The position numbers and the translations under genes are program-made. The notes beneath the pieces were generated by a model. It saw only the letters and a list, made by a program, of their open reading frames with translations. It had not been told where the DNA came from and did not search any database. From contig NZ_CAJVAS010000004.1 of assembly GCF_910593845.1 (NCBI RefSeq), forward strand, positions 124,001-188,000: a stretch of 64,000 bases of DNA, read 5' to 3'. Source of the DNA: Paenibacillus solanacearum (GTDB lineage Bacteria; Bacillota; Bacilli; Paenibacillales; NBRC-103111). Positions 16,623 to 26,991 of this stretch are shown in pieces; the stretch's first letter is position 1, and each line of letters starts with the position of its first letter.

Positions 16623-17618
16623 CTACGCTTCGATCGCATACAATCTGGACGATGCTTCCCAGATCGCTCCAGGCTCCAGCGCATGCAAGCCGATCTCCTC
16701 GGCCGGCAGCTCCACGTTCGGCGCGTTGACCAGGTTCACCTGCGGTTCCGGACAAAAGAAGCGGCCGCCGGCGTTGTTGTTCCATATCATCCACTGCTTG
16801 TACGCCGTGCCGACATCGTATACCAGCTTCACGTTCAGACGCGTATCGGTCAGCTCCATCCGGTTCCGCCCGTTCTGCGGCACTGCGGTATAGTGGTTGT
16901 CCATCGCTTCAAAATACGGCGACACGCCGCCCTGTTTCATCCGTTCTTCTTCGGGCTTCAGCGGCTGGAACTTGCCTGTCGGCAGCATGCGCCCGCTCAG
17001 CTCCCAGCGCTGGCCGATCGTCATCGTGAACGTGCAGTCGGCGGCAGTGCTGCCCTCGGCGAACGGCGCGTTGATCGACGTGTGGAACGCCAGCAGGCAA
17101 GGCATCGATTCGGTTCCGTCATTGCGGACCGTAACCTGCTGCTGCAGGCCATCCTCGCTGAGCGTATAGTGAAGCCGGATCGTAAACGCGTGCGGGAAAT
17201 AAGCGTAGACCGGATGGCTCTCGGTGACGCGCTGCACCAGCGTGACCCGCGCCTCCGTCTCGCTGCTGGAGCAGCTTTCGACAGCCCACGGAATGACATG
17301 CAAAAATCCGTGCAGGTGGTTGCCCGTGCTCGGCTCGTTCACCGGAAACGAATAGACTTTGCCGTTCCAAGGAAACTTCCCGTCTTCGTAACGGTTCGGC
17401 GGAAACAGCACCGGAATCCCGTGAATGACCGGCTTGGCCTTGAAGGACTCCATCTCCTCCGCCGTCGGCTCATGCAAGAACCGGTACTGCTTGACCGTGT
17501 CGCGAAATGCGATCAGATTGGCGCCGATTTCCGGCAGAACGGCTGCCTGGTAGGGGCCGGCTTCCAGCCAAACGGCTTTCTCTCCTTGATACAAACCTTC
17601 ATATGTATTCGCTGCCAT
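16623..17618 (-). CDS. Aldose 1-epimerase family protein (GalM-like)
   Basis: About 331 residues, cytosolic, beta-sandwich mutarotase family that interconverts alpha and beta anomers of sugars. Readable marks are HGIPVLFPPNRY, NHLHGFLH (His likely in catalysis) and FFCPEPQVNLVNAPN with the probable catalytic Glu. The AGGAGGATC site before the ATG at 17618 decides the start. No sugar-pathway genes are adjacent, so the natural sugar is unknown. Its stop is about 110 bases before the ABC-F leader ORF, and no separate terminator for it was seen. Confidence 0.9.
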   Translation of the reverse strand: MAANTYEGLYQGEKAVWLEAGPYQAAVLPEIGANLIAFRDTVKQYRFLHEPTAEEMESFKAKPVIHGIPVLFPPNRYEDGKFPWNGKVYSFPVNEPSTGNHLHGFLHVIPWAVESCSSSETEARVTLVQRVTESHPVYAYFPHAFTIRLHYTLSEDGLQQQVTVRNDGTESMPCLLAFHTSINAPFAEGSTAADCTFTMTIGQRWELSGRMLPTGKFQPLKPEEERMKQGGVSPYFEAMDNHYTAVPQNGRNRMELTDTRLNVKLVYDVGTAYKQWMIWNNNAGGRFFCPEPQVNLVNAPNVELPAEEIGLHALEPGAIWEASSRLYAIEA

Positions 17619-17705
17619 GAGATCCTCCTGTGCCTTAAGCAATCGTGTTTGTTCGACAGTATCACTTTACCAGATGCAGGAAGGATTGAACAGTGCTGTG
17701 ACAGC

Positions 17706-17737
17706 AAAAAACCGGGAGAACGAATTCTCCCGGCTTT
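17706..17737 (-). terminator. Intrinsic terminator after the spore protein gene
   Basis: CCGGGAGAA and TTCTCCCGG pair perfectly around CGAA; leftward it ends in six T (17706-17711). It separates the SASP gene from the aldose epimerase. Confidence 0.85.
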
Positions 17738-17756
17738 CATGCGCTGATGAAGCAGC

Positions 17757-17984
17757 TTATCTGAGTCTGTTTCCAGAAAGTTGTTGTTCTGCGATTTGAA
17801 CCAAGCGGCGAGTGATGTGGCCCCCGATTGCGCCGGTATCGCGCGTAGCCATGAAACCGTAGTATCCGTCTTGCGGAATTTGAATGCCCAATTCTTGTGC
17901 GACTTCATACTTCATTTGCTCCAACGCTGCTGTTGCTTGAGGTACCACCAATTGGTTGCTGGAGCGAGATTGACCTGTTGCCAT
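17757..17984 (-). CDS. Alpha/beta-type small acid-soluble spore protein
   Basis: 75 residues with the family marks: MKYEVAQELG (GPR protease site region) and GGHITRRLVQIAEQQL (DNA-binding helix). The protein coats spore DNA, shifts it to an A-like form against UV and heat, and is degraded at germination. GGAGGTC precedes the ATG and a strong terminator follows. Expression would be in the forespore (sigma-G), known of the family; no promoter was assigned. Confidence 0.97.
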   Translation of the reverse strand: MATGQSRSSNQLVVPQATAALEQMKYEVAQELGIQIPQDGYYGFMATRDTGAIGGHITRRLVQIAEQQLSGNRLR

Positions 17985-18194
17985 AAGTATGACCTCCTAA
18001 GTTGGGTGTGAAAGCACTTTATCGAGTGCTGTAAAAGTATTATGTACGGCACTTTCCGTTCTTATGCGAGCTTGCCTGAAAAATTTTCACAACACCAAAG
18101 TCGGCCTCCACATATTCGGCCAAGTCGCGCATATACTCTATTCGTCCCAGTTTTTCGGGGCTTACGGACAACACGAAAGGATGGTGGTCTTGAC

Positions 18195-18413
18195 ATGTGG
18201 GAAAGCGTATGGAAAAAAGAAACGCTCGAAATCCAAATGAATCCGGAACGCAAATCGATTATGCTGCAAATGTCGGAAGGAACGGAAACGGCCGCGCCGC
18301 TGCACGTACAGTTGAATCAATCCGAACTTTTTGAACTGCTGCATACGTTCTTGAATATTAACCGCTCCTTCAACAAAGAGACGATGTATTACGACGACGC
18401 CAGCCGTGTGTGA
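18195..18413 (+). CDS. Conserved-looking small protein of unknown function
   Basis: 72 residues from the ATG at 18195, with GGTGGTC ahead. An earlier in-frame ATG at 18042 lacks support. Composition is polar and soluble, starting MWESVWKKETLEIQ and ending NKETMYYDDASRV, without cysteines, signal or membrane segment. The family is not recognised. It stands alone, facing right, between leftward genes. Confidence 0.6.
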   Translation: MWESVWKKETLEIQMNPERKSIMLQMSEGTETAAPLHVQLNQSELFELLHTFLNINRSFNKETMYYDDASRV

Positions 18414-18504
18414 GGCGTTACATACACGGCAAATCAAGCCTTGGGTTACAGCCCAAGGCCTGACTGTTCCGTCAATGCCGAAGCCATACCGGCAAACGCG
18501 CCGC

Positions 18505-19365
18505 TCATTCGGACAAGCTTCTGCCTCGGAACAGTTCGCGCTCGAGATCGCAGGCGACGCCGTCTTCGTCGTTGCTGGCCGCCACGCGGTCGGCCTGCCC
18601 GAGAAGAACCGGATGCGCATTGGCCACGGCTACCTTGCGTCCGGCGGCTTCGAATAGCCCCGTGTCGTTCAGATTGTCTCCGTACACGACAACTTGCTCC
18701 GGACAAGCCCCTACGAGCCGCGCCCACAGCTTCAGTCCTTCCCGCTTGTTCGCTTGCGCATCGCTGAATTCCAGAAAATAATGGTCCTGTATATAACGGT
18801 CCGGCATCATATTCATATGTACATGCGTGCCAAACTTCTCCGCTGCCGCCCTGCGCAGCGGTTCCAGCTCCCGCTCGTAGCCGATGTAAGTGAGCATCAG
18901 CGTGCGCATTCCGGGCAGCGGCGTCAGAGACGGCTGTTCGCGAAATCGCGGATCTCCCGGCCGGCTGGCGAGAAACTGCCTGTCGCCTGTCCGTGTCATC
19001 GATTCATGCAGCACAATTTCCCGATCTTCCGCATCAAGCGCAAACCATAATGGCGCGACGCCGTGCGCCCGTCCCAGTTCAATAATCTCGAGCGCCGCCG
19101 ACTCGCTTAGAAAATGTCCGTCCACCACGCTGCGATTGACCGGATCGTAGAGAAGCGCTCCGTTATACAGCACAACCGGATATCTCCATGGCACGGAGGA
19201 CACGACATTCATGGAGCTGGTATAGCTGCGCGCGGTTGCGTAACTGATCACATGGCCGTCCTCCAGCGCGCGGGTCAACAGGCTCCGCGAGAAGTCGGAC
19301 AGCGTCGCGTCGGATCGAAGCAGCGTACCGTCCAAATCGGTTAATACATAGGTCAGCAAACGCAA
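18505..19365 (-). CDS. Cof-type HAD superfamily hydrolase (HAD-IIB)
   Basis: 286 residues from a TTG start; a TTG two codons later is equally possible behind the same GAGGGGAG site. The nucleophile motif is LTDLDGTLL near residues 8-16; the last motif is VVYGDNLNDTGLFEAAG around 220-236, binding Mg2+. A C2 cap domain lies between, as in Cof-type sugar-phosphate or nucleotide phosphatases. The substrate cannot be told. It is 27 bases downstream of a small acidic protein gene on the same strand. Confidence 0.9.
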   Translation of the reverse strand: MRLLTYVLTDLDGTLLRSDATLSDFSRSLLTRALEDGHVISYATARSYTSSMNVVSSVPWRYPVVLYNGALLYDPVNRSVVDGHFLSESAALEIIELGRAHGVAPLWFALDAEDREIVLHESMTRTGDRQFLASRPGDPRFREQPSLTPLPGMRTLMLTYIGYERELEPLRRAAAEKFGTHVHMNMMPDRYIQDHYFLEFSDAQANKREGLKLWARLVGACPEQVVVYGDNLNDTGLFEAAGRKVAVANAHPVLLGQADRVAASNDEDGVACDLERELFRGRSLSE

Positions 19366-19392
19366 CTCTCCCCTCTTGAACTCGTATTGCAG

Positions 19393-19596
19393 TTACTCTT
19401 CTTCCATGTCCGGGTCGGCATTCAGTTCCGTTTCCCACTCGATCTGCAAATGCTTGTCTGCCCAGTCGCGTACAATGATTTCTACCGCATTCTCTTTCTC
19501 TTCCTCGGTCAATTCTTCCATCTTCGCATCCGCCACGTCCACGTCGGCTTCCTTCACGAGCTCCCCTGCTACCGACAACTTGATCCGTATCTTCAT
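19393..19596 (-). CDS. Small acidic protein of unknown function
   Basis: 67 residues from the ATG at 19596, preceded by GAAAGGAGG. It begins MKIRIKLSVAGELVKEADV and has a strongly acidic tail (ADPDMEEE). Soluble, no cysteines, no signal. The family is not recognised. It lies between glgA and the HAD hydrolase on the same strand. Confidence 0.65.
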   Translation of the reverse strand: MKIRIKLSVAGELVKEADVDVADAKMEELTEEEKENAVEIIVRDWADKHLQIEWETELNADPDMEEE

Positions 19597-19668
19597 GCGC
19601 TGCCTCCTTTCAAAGGAAAAAACCAACATCCGTGATGGACATCGGTTTCCTGTAACATCCTCCTGCCA

Positions 19669-21102
19669 TTATACCCCGGCCGCCAATCTGCCGTACAGCT
19701 CGGCATACTGCTGCGCCGATTTACGCCAGCTGAAATCTTTTTTCTTCATGTTCGCCATGAGCTTGTCCCAAACGTCCGGCTCATGATACAGACGAACCGC
19801 TCTCCGAATCGTGTGCAGCATATCGTGAGCGTTATAGTTGGCGAAGCTGAAGCCGGTGCCTTCCCCGGTCGCCTCGTTATACGGCGTGACGGTGTCCTTC
19901 AAGCCGCCGGTTTCCCGCACGATCGGCACGCTGCGGTAGCGCATCGCAATCAGTTGGCCGATGCCGCACGGCTCGAAGAGCGACGGCATCAAGAACAGAT
20001 CCGACCCGGCGTAAATTTGGCGGGCCAGCGCCTCGTCGAACAACAAGTTCGCGGACAGCTTGTCCGGATACGCGTCCGCCGCCCAGCGGAACAGCCGCTC
20101 GAACTGCGGCTCCCCCGTCCCCAGCACGACCCACTGTAAGTCCAGCTCCATCAGCTCGGCGATGACGCGGTCGATCAGGGCGATGCCCTTCTGATCTACA
20201 AGCCGGGTCACCAGCGCAATCAGCGGAATGTCCTTACGGACCGGCAGACCGAGCCGCTCCTGCAGCTTCAGCTTGTTGAGCTGCTTCTTGGTCAGCGAAT
20301 CGCGGTAATGGGTCGTAACGTGCGGATCGGTCATCGGGTCGAACTCATCGTAATCGAGCCCGTTAATAATCCCCTGCAGCCGGTACTGCTGGCTGCGCAG
20401 CAGCCCGTCCAGAAATTCGCCGTAGTACGGCGTCTGAATTTCTTCCGCATACGTCGGACTGACGGTCGTGATGAAGTCGGAATACAGCAAGCCGCCCTTC
20501 ATGAAGCTGGCTCCGCCGTGCAGCTCCAGCGCGTATCCGCTGAAATGCTCTTCCCCGAGTGCGAAATAGTCCTGGAACTGCTCTTTGCCGAACACGCCCT
20601 GGTACTTTAAATTATGTACCGTCATCACCGTGCGGATATGCGCATATGCCGGCTGGTGGCTGAAGTGCGCCCGGTACAGCACCGGAATCATGCCCGCCTG
20701 CCAGTCGTGGCAGTGCAGCACGTCCGGCACGAAATCGATGTGCTGCAGCGAATCAAGCACGGCCCGGCAGTAGAACGCGAATCGTTCCGCATCGTCGCCG
20801 TATCCGTAGCAGCCCTTGCGGGTAAAATAAAACTCATTGTCGATGAAATAAAAGATGACGCCGTTCATATCCAGCTTCCATACCCCGCAATACAATTGCC
20901 TCCAGCCCATCTGCAGCTGAAATTCGGCGATCCGCTCCATCCGCTCCTTGTAATGAAGAGGAATGTCCTCGTACTTCGGCAGCATGACACGTACATCCGT
21001 TCCAAGCTTGGCGAGTTCCTTGGGCAACGAGCCGATTACGTCGGCAAGTCCTCCCGTCTTCACAAACGGCACGGCTTCTGACGCGGCAAATAACACTTTC
21101 AT
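19669..21102 (-). CDS. glgA: Glycogen synthase (ADP-glucose)
   Basis: Transfers glucose from ADP-glucose to growing alpha-1,4-glucan; GT5 family, cytosolic. 477 residues from MKVLFAASEAVPFVKTGG, which contains the KTGGL ADP-glucose-binding motif. The C-terminal domain has the conserved LMPSLFEPCGIGQL and RETGGLKDTV segments. An ATG nine bases upstream (21111) is closer to the AAGGAG site, so the true start may be three codons longer. Last gene of glgB-glgC-glgD-glgA; the gap to glgD is 80 bases. No glgP is seen downstream, unlike in Bacillus subtilis. Confidence 0.97.
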   Translation of the reverse strand: MKVLFAASEAVPFVKTGGLADVIGSLPKELAKLGTDVRVMLPKYEDIPLHYKERMERIAEFQLQMGWRQLYCGVWKLDMNGVIFYFIDNEFYFTRKGCYGYGDDAERFAFYCRAVLDSLQHIDFVPDVLHCHDWQAGMIPVLYRAHFSHQPAYAHIRTVMTVHNLKYQGVFGKEQFQDYFALGEEHFSGYALELHGGASFMKGGLLYSDFITTVSPTYAEEIQTPYYGEFLDGLLRSQQYRLQGIINGLDYDEFDPMTDPHVTTHYRDSLTKKQLNKLKLQERLGLPVRKDIPLIALVTRLVDQKGIALIDRVIAELMELDLQWVVLGTGEPQFERLFRWAADAYPDKLSANLLFDEALARQIYAGSDLFLMPSLFEPCGIGQLIAMRYRSVPIVRETGGLKDTVTPYNEATGEGTGFSFANYNAHDMLHTIRRAVRLYHEPDVWDKLMANMKKKDFSWRKSAQQYAELYGRLAAGV

Positions 21103-21182
21103 GGCTTCCATCCACTCCTTTATATATCGTGACGCCACCCGCAAGCTCCGGCTTCGAAGCGTGCGGGCACGCCATTGTATCA

Positions 21183-22292
21183 TTAAATGACTTTGGTTTT
21201 GGAAGCGATGAACGGTGCTTGTTTGTCCCCGGTGAGCACGCGGCCTCTGTTGATAAACACGTCTTTGTCCAGAATCGCGTTCTCGATGATGACGTTCTCG
21301 TCGATCTCGCAATTTTGCAATATAATGCTGTTCTTCACGTAAGCGCCCTTGCGGATCTTGACGCCCCGGAACAATATGCTGTTCTCGACTTTCCCTTCGA
21401 TCACGCAGCCGTTGGCGATCAGCGAATTGCGGGCATGCGCATGCTCCGCGTAGCGGGCCGGCGGTTCGTCCTTGACCTTGGTATAGATCAGATTTTTTTG
21501 GAAAAACAGCTCGCGCCAAATTTTCGGATTCAGCAGCTGCATGCTGTGCTTGTAGTAGCTTTGAATCGTATTTACAATGCCAGTATGTCCGGTGTGCTGG
21601 TACCCGTAAACGCCGAGCTTGTCGACGTTTTTCATGATGCCGTCCCGCACCAGGTGGTCGTAGCCTTGCGCAAGGCAAGTTTCGACCATGTCCAGCAGCA
21701 GCTCCTTGCTCATGACGTACATCTCCATCGAGATGTTATCCGTGCGCAGCCGTCCCGAATGATCCTCGATCACCGTGACTTGCCCGTTATCTTTGACCGC
21801 CATGCGCCGGAATTTAGCCAATTCCTCGTCGTCCGATTTTTTGTAAACGACCGTCACGTCGGCTTTTTTCTCCAGATGGTAATCCAGGACGTCGTTAAAG
21901 TCGATATTGCACACCAGATGGCTGCGGGTGATGACGACATATTCCTCGCGCCCGCGGTAAAAGTAATCCCGGTGGCTGTAAAATTGGAACAAGTCGCCGC
22001 GGGCCATCCCCGTCCTCTCGTGCAGCAACGCCGGCAGCAGGAACAGTCCGCCTCGCTTGCGGTCCAGATCCCATTCTTTCCCGGAGCCGAGATGGTCCAT
22101 CAGCGAACGGTATTTATGCTCGGTGAACACGGCGACGTTCTCGATCCCCGAGTTCACCATGCTCGATAACGTAAAGTCGATCAGCCGGTACCGCGAGCCG
22201 AACGGAACCGACGCGACGCAGCGGTTGTAGGTCAACTCTTCCAAATCTTCCGGCTCATTCACCAAATTGATAACGCCCATCATACGCTTCAT
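21183..22292 (-). CDS. glgD: GlgD, non-catalytic partner of glucose-1-phosphate adenylyltransferase
   Basis: About 369 residues, related to GlgC but without the glycine-rich nucleotide-binding loop at the N-terminus (MKRMMGVINLV in its place). The C-terminal left-handed beta-helix (hexapeptide repeats such as NSILFRGVKIRKGAYV) is kept. In Bacilli GlgD forms a complex with GlgC and raises its activity. The ATG at 22292 sits six bases past GGGTGA; a GTG at 22301 overlaps the glgC stop. Translation is likely coupled to glgC. Confidence 0.95.
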   Translation of the reverse strand: MKRMMGVINLVNEPEDLEELTYNRCVASVPFGSRYRLIDFTLSSMVNSGIENVAVFTEHKYRSLMDHLGSGKEWDLDRKRGGLFLLPALLHERTGMARGDLFQFYSHRDYFYRGREEYVVITRSHLVCNIDFNDVLDYHLEKKADVTVVYKKSDDEELAKFRRMAVKDNGQVTVIEDHSGRLRTDNISMEMYVMSKELLLDMVETCLAQGYDHLVRDGIMKNVDKLGVYGYQHTGHTGIVNTIQSYYKHSMQLLNPKIWRELFFQKNLIYTKVKDEPPARYAEHAHARNSLIANGCVIEGKVENSILFRGVKIRKGAYVKNSIILQNCEIDENVIIENAILDKDVFINRGRVLTGDKQAPFIASKTKVI

Positions 22293-22297
22293 GAGGC

Positions 22298-23467
22298 TCA
22301 CCCTTTCGCCGATGCCATAGTCTCCGTGCTTATACGCTCGTTGCTGCCGATCAATATAATATCCTGACTTGCTCCGTTCTCGGGGTTGCCGATGACGCTT
22401 CCGTCCTCCACCACTGTACCTTCCCCGATGATCGCCTTATGGATGACGACGTTGCTGCCGATCGTCACATTCGGCATAATGACAGAATCCTTGATCACGC
22501 TGCCTTCGCCGACCGTCACCCCGTAGAACAGCACGGAATGATCGATTTCGCCGAACACGCAGCAGCCTTCATTGACGAGGGAACGGCGAATTTGCGCGGT
22601 AGAAGCGATATATTGGCCCGGTTGGCACGGATTCACCGAATAGATGCGCCATTCGCTGTCGTTCAAGTTGAATTCCGGCTTCTCCTCCAGCAAATCCATA
22701 TTCGCTTCCCATAGACTTTGAATCGTGCCGACGTCTTTCCAATAGCCGTCGAACGGATAAGCGTACATGTTCCTGCCTTCTTGCAGCATGCCGGGGATAA
22801 TATCTTTGCCGAAGTCTTTGCTCGATTCGAGGTTCGCCTCATCTTCGATCAAGCACTCCTTCAGCGCCTTCCAATTGAATATATAAATACCCATCGAAGC
22901 CAGGTTGCTCTTCGGCTCCTTCGGTTTTTCTTCAAATTCGGTAATCCGTTCTTCCTCATCGACGCTCATGATGCCGAACCGGCTCGCCTCCTCCCATTTG
23001 ACGGGAATGACGGCGATCGTGGCGTCCGCCCCTTTCCGTTTATGAAAGTCGAGCATCAGGTCGTAATCCATTTTGTAGATGTGGTCGCCGGAAATAATAA
23101 GCACATATTCGGGGTCGTATTGCTCAATAAACGAAATGTTGCGGTAGATCGCATTTGCGGTGCCTTTGTACCAGTCCCCTCCGCTCTGCTCCATAAACGG
23201 CGGAAGCACGGTCACGCCGCCATGTTTGCGGTCCAAGTCCCACGGGGCTCCAATGCCGATATATGTGTTCAGCACGAGCGGCTGGTATTGCGTCAGCACG
23301 CCGACGGTATCGATTCCGGAGTTGGTGCAGTTGCTTAATGTAAAGTCGATGATCCGGTACTTTCCGCCGAAATGAACTGCCGGTTTTGCCAGTTTGTTCG
23401 TCAATAGTCCGAGCCTTCTTCCTTCGCCACCTGCGAGCAGCATGGCCACACACTCTTTTTTACGCAT
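22298..23467 (-). CDS. glgC: Glucose-1-phosphate adenylyltransferase
   Basis: Makes ADP-glucose from glucose-1-phosphate and ATP, the committed step of glycogen synthesis. 389 residues. The nucleotidyltransferase domain shows [14 protein letters not shown] (about 10-23), [15 protein letters not shown] and the substrate-binding [10 protein letters not shown]. The C-terminal beta-helix (residues about 290-375) follows. It starts 20 bases after glgB and overlaps the glgD leader. Confidence 0.97.
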   Translation of the reverse strand: MRKKECVAMLLAGGEGRRLGLLTNKLAKPAVHFGGKYRIIDFTLSNCTNSGIDTVGVLTQYQPLVLNTYIGIGAPWDLDRKHGGVTVLPPFMEQSGGDWYKGTANAIYRNISFIEQYDPEYVLIISGDHIYKMDYDLMLDFHKRKGADATIAVIPVKWEEASRFGIMSVDEEERITEFEEKPKEPKSNLASMGIYIFNWKALKECLIEDEANLESSKDFGKDIIPGMLQEGRNMYAYPFDGYWKDVGTIQSLWEANMDLLEEKPEFNLNDSEWRIYSVNPCQPGQYIASTAQIRRSLVNEGCCVFGEIDHSVLFYGVTVGEGSVIKDSVIMPNVTIGSNVVIHKAIIGEGTVVEDGSVIGNPENGASQDIILIGSNERISTETMASAKG

Positions 23468-23486
23468 CGGCTTCTCTACCTTTCCA

Positions 23487-25406
23487 TCACTTTTGGCTTG
23501 TGCTGTTGCGGTGAAGGTTCACCGGCTTGAAAAAAACGGTTGCCAGCGGCGGCACCTTGATCTGCAGACTGAACGGCTGATTGTGCCAAGGCCGTTTCCC
23601 CGCTTTGAGCATTCCGGCATTCCGCTGGCCGGAGCCGCCGTATTCGCCGGCGTCGCTGTTCAGCAGCTCGACGTAATCGCCGGCCGCCGGGACGCCGATC
23701 CGGTACTTCTCATGAAACACCGGGGTAAAATTGCTTACGATAATCAATTGGTCTTCCGGTTTGGACGACTTTCGCATAAAGGTGACGATGCTTTGTTTGT
23801 GATCGTGCGGATCGATCCAGGAGAAGCCTTCCGGCCGGTGATCCAGCTCCCAGAGCGAAGCCTCGTGCAAATATACGCGGTTCAAATCGCGAACGAACCG
23901 CTGCATGCCGCGATGGCTGTCATAGCCAAGCAGCTCCCAGTCGAGATCCTCCAAATCTTTCCACTCGTCGAACTGCCCGAACTCGCCGCCCATGAAGAGC
24001 AGCTTTTTGCCCGGATGCCCCATCATATACCCGTAGAGCGTCCGCAGCCCCGCGAACTTTTGCCAGTAGTCCCCGGGCATTTTGTTCAGCAGCGATTTTT
24101 TGCCGTGCACCACCTCGTCATGGGACAGCGGAAGCACGTAGTTCTCCGCGTACGTGTACATGAAGCTGAAGGTGAGCAGTTGATGGCGGCCGTGGCGAAA
24201 ATACGGGTCCAGCTCCATATACTTCAGCATGTCGTTCATCCAACCCATGTTCCATTTGTAATTGAAGCCGAGGCCTCCGTCGTGCACCGGCGCCGTGACG
24301 AGCGGCCAATCGGTGGAATCTTCCGCCATCATCAGCGCGTCCGGGAAATAACGGAACACGGTCTGATTCAGCTTCTTAATAAATTCGATCGCTTCGAGAT
24401 TCTCTTCCCCGCCACGGGCGTTTTTCACCCATTGCTCGCGCGGCTTGCCGAAATTGAGAAACAGCATGCTGGCGACCGCATCGACGCGCAGACCGTCAAT
24501 ATGGTAGCGATCGAACCAGAAGAGCGCATTGGAGATCAGGAAGCTGACGACTTCCGGCTTGGAGTAGTCGAACGACAAGGTGCCCCATTCGGTTTTTTCC
24601 GCTTTGGCCGGGTCGTTATACTCGAACAGCGGCTGCCCGTCGAACTGCCGAAGCCCGTGCTCGTCTTTGACGAAATGGCCCGGCACCCAGTCCATGATGA
24701 CGCCGATGCCCGCGCTGTGGCAGCGGTCCACGAAATACATGAAATCGGCCGGTGCCCCGAAACGGCTCGTTACGGAGTAATAGCCCGTAGCCTGGTAGCC
24801 CCATGAACGGTCATACGGATGCTCGGCCAAAGGCAGCAGCTCGATGTGCGTGTAGCCCATGTCTTTCACATAGGCGACAAGCTCCTCGGCCAGCTCCCGG
24901 TAGGTGCGGTGGCTTCCGTCCGGGTTCTTCTTCCACGTCCCCAGATGCACCTCATAAATATTCATCGGCGACCGATAGGCTTGGCAGGTTCTTTTTTGCG
25001 TCTGCCAGGCTTGATCCGTCCACGGGTACCCTTCGAGCGAAACGACGCGGGAGGCCGTCCCCGGCTTCAGCTCCGACCAGAATGCATAAGGATCGGCTTT
25101 GTACAGCAGCGTGCCGGAGGAGGTCACCATCTCGTACTTGTAATATTCTCCTTCGCGCACCGCGGGTACGAACAGAAACCATACGCCCCATGTGCTGATC
25201 TTCTGCATCGGATGCGCCGATCCGTCCCAGCAGTTGAAATCGCCTACCACCCGGACCTGCCTGGCATGCGGCGCCCAGACAGCGAAACGGACGCCGGCTA
25301 CACCGCCGATAACGGCCGGATGCGCGCCGAGCACACGGTAGCTCTGGAACAAATTGCCCTCATGGAACAAAAACAAGTCCTCCGGGCCGGGGATTAAGCT
25401 GTTCAC
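23487..25406 (-). CDS. glgB: 1,4-alpha-glucan branching enzyme
   Basis: Adds alpha-1,6 branches to glycogen; GH13 family with a CBM48 domain first (about 20-110), the TIM barrel (about 150-500) and a C-terminal beta domain. Catalytic residues: Asp in [12 protein letters not shown], Glu in MAEDSTDW and Asp in [10 protein letters not shown]. 639 residues from a GTG start. First gene of the glycogen operon; its promoter must lie in 25407-25665, where none was firmly assigned. Confidence 0.97.
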   Translation of the reverse strand: MNSLIPGPEDLFLFHEGNLFQSYRVLGAHPAVIGGVAGVRFAVWAPHARQVRVVGDFNCWDGSAHPMQKISTWGVWFLFVPAVREGEYYKYEMVTSSGTLLYKADPYAFWSELKPGTASRVVSLEGYPWTDQAWQTQKRTCQAYRSPMNIYEVHLGTWKKNPDGSHRTYRELAEELVAYVKDMGYTHIELLPLAEHPYDRSWGYQATGYYSVTSRFGAPADFMYFVDRCHSAGIGVIMDWVPGHFVKDEHGLRQFDGQPLFEYNDPAKAEKTEWGTLSFDYSKPEVVSFLISNALFWFDRYHIDGLRVDAVASMLFLNFGKPREQWVKNARGGEENLEAIEFIKKLNQTVFRYFPDALMMAEDSTDWPLVTAPVHDGGLGFNYKWNMGWMNDMLKYMELDPYFRHGRHQLLTFSFMYTYAENYVLPLSHDEVVHGKKSLLNKMPGDYWQKFAGLRTLYGYMMGHPGKKLLFMGGEFGQFDEWKDLEDLDWELLGYDSHRGMQRFVRDLNRVYLHEASLWELDHRPEGFSWIDPHDHKQSIVTFMRKSSKPEDQLIIVSNFTPVFHEKYRIGVPAAGDYVELLNSDAGEYGGSGQRNAGMLKAGKRPWHNQPFSLQIKVPPLATVFFKPVNLHRNSTSQK

Positions 25407-25665
25407 GACCGATTCATCCCCTCTTTGTTTGATTTTTGAGCCTATATAACAGAAATACTACATCGCGCTTTAAATTCCTCTCTGTACATTTATTTTTCAC
25501 ATGTCTACTTTTGGCTGATCACGTCGAATCTTGCGGATGCATTTTATGGAAAAAGCAGGATTTTACAGACCGATGGAGAATTGGTTGTAGCATGCTTCAT
25601 TCGCCGGGACGCCGGATACGGATGAACCATGACCAAGGTACAGGAAGAGAGGCTTAACGAAGACC

Positions 25666-26799
25666 ATGAACGATAAGGTAAAAGGGCTTGTACTCGGTTT
25701 ATCGCTGGGCGTGATGATGACCGGATCGATCGCCTTTGCGAGCGGGACACAAATTGAAGTATATTTCCAGAATCTGAAATATATGTTCGACGGCGTGGAG
25801 AAAAAACCGACGGAGGGGCAAGGCGCGGGCTTCATCTACAACGGCACGACATACGTACCGCTGCGCTTCGTCAGCGAGGCGCTCGGCAAGGAAGTCGGCT
25901 GGGACGCAGAGACCGAGACGATCTGGGTCGGCGCGAATCCGGGTGCCGTCGTCGCCGCTTATCAAGGCGGGCAAGTGAGCCAGAAAGAGCTGGATACGTA
26001 TATGAAGCTGAACCGCTTCGTCCAATCTTCGGTTGTCGGCAATCCGCAGGATCCGCGATTCGTAGAGACGGCGCTGCGGCATTTGATCGGATACCGCATC
26101 CTGGATAGCCGAATGACCGACGACATGAAAGACGCGGTAACGAAAGAGACGGACAGGCAGCTAGAGCAAATCAAACCATTCCTTCAAATGACCCGCGGCG
26201 GAGGCGACCTGTCATCGGTTCTCGCGAAGGAAGGGCTTACCGAGGAAGATTTGAACAGCTTCGTGCGGCTGTATGTCGGAGGCAATCAAGTGCTGACTTC
26301 GGGGATATCGGATTTGGATATCCGAAATGTGTACGTCGATCAAGCGACCCATCTGCAGCTGCTGTCCGCATCCGTACGTCACATCCTGATCGGCTTCTCC
26401 GACCCGAACGGCAACGAGCGCACCAAGGAAGATACGCTCAAGCTCGCGCAAGAGTTAAAGGCGAGACTGGATAAAGGCGAAGATTTTGCGCAGCTGGCCA
26501 AGCAGTATTCCGAAGACCCGGGCTCCAAGGATAACGGGGGACTCTACAAGGATGCCATGGTTCGGGATTGGGTGAAACCGTTCGGGGATGCGGTGAAACA
26601 GCTGAAACCGAACGAAATCAGCAATCCGGTAGAAACCGATTTCGGCTATCACGTCATTCGCGTCGAGTCGCTAAGAACCCTTCCGCTTGAAGAAGCGAAG
26701 GATGCCATCGTTCGGGATTTGCTCAATGAGCATTACAATAAATTCATGAATGACGAGCTGCCGGGGTTGATTGAATCCATCACGCTGCCGAAGAAGTAA
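25666..26799 (+). CDS. Secreted PrsA-like peptidyl-prolyl isomerase with copper-amine-oxidase-like N domain
   Basis: 377 residues. A signal peptide (about 1-26, MTGSIAFASG) leads to a copper-amine-oxidase-N-like module (about 28-92, GTTYVPLRFVSEALG), a helical SurA/trigger-like region, then a parvulin PPIC domain (about 230-330; VRHILIGF, YSEDPGSKDNGGLY, GYHVIRV). No lipobox cysteine, so unlike Bacillus PrsA it is not a lipoprotein; the CuAO-type module may tether it to the envelope. It should help fold exported proteins. Stand-alone gene facing right, with a terminator after it. The site before the ATG is weak. Confidence 0.9.
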   Translation: MNDKVKGLVLGLSLGVMMTGSIAFASGTQIEVYFQNLKYMFDGVEKKPTEGQGAGFIYNGTTYVPLRFVSEALGKEVGWDAETETIWVGANPGAVVAAYQGGQVSQKELDTYMKLNRFVQSSVVGNPQDPRFVETALRHLIGYRILDSRMTDDMKDAVTKETDRQLEQIKPFLQMTRGGGDLSSVLAKEGLTEEDLNSFVRLYVGGNQVLTSGISDLDIRNVYVDQATHLQLLSASVRHILIGFSDPNGNERTKEDTLKLAQELKARLDKGEDFAQLAKQYSEDPGSKDNGGLYKDAMVRDWVKPFGDAVKQLKPNEISNPVETDFGYHVIRVESLRTLPLEEAKDAIVRDLLNEHYNKFMNDELPGLIESITLPKK

Positions 26800-26861
26800 A
26801 CCGGCTGAGCAAGGCTGCTGCTTACTGCTTTTCGAAGCATCATGCATATAAATTATTATCA

Positions 26862-26889
26862 GGGGCGAGCCGACGAGGCCGCCCCTTTT
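26862..26889 (+). terminator. Terminator of the PrsA-like gene
   Basis: GGGGC and GCCCC (extended by CG pairs) enclose a 14-base loop and end in TTTT. It lies 63 bases past the stop codon. Confidence 0.7.
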
Positions 26890-26991
26890 GCATGGAATTA
26901 AGCCGCCGCGACCGGTTACGCGGTTGTCCAATACGCTTCCGATTGCCCATGGCGTATGAACAAAATTTGCAATGTATAAACCTCCCTATTC

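Noticed and set aside
16399..16893. 164-residue rightward ORF in the gap beside the ABC-F leader
   Set aside because: It runs antisense into the aldose epimerase gene and lacks a ribosome site; the leftward leader ORF with strong ribosome site explains the region better.
23394..24806. 470-residue rightward frame opposite glgB
   Set aside because: Antisense to the clearly assigned glgB with its catalytic motifs; no ribosome site and no recognised motif.
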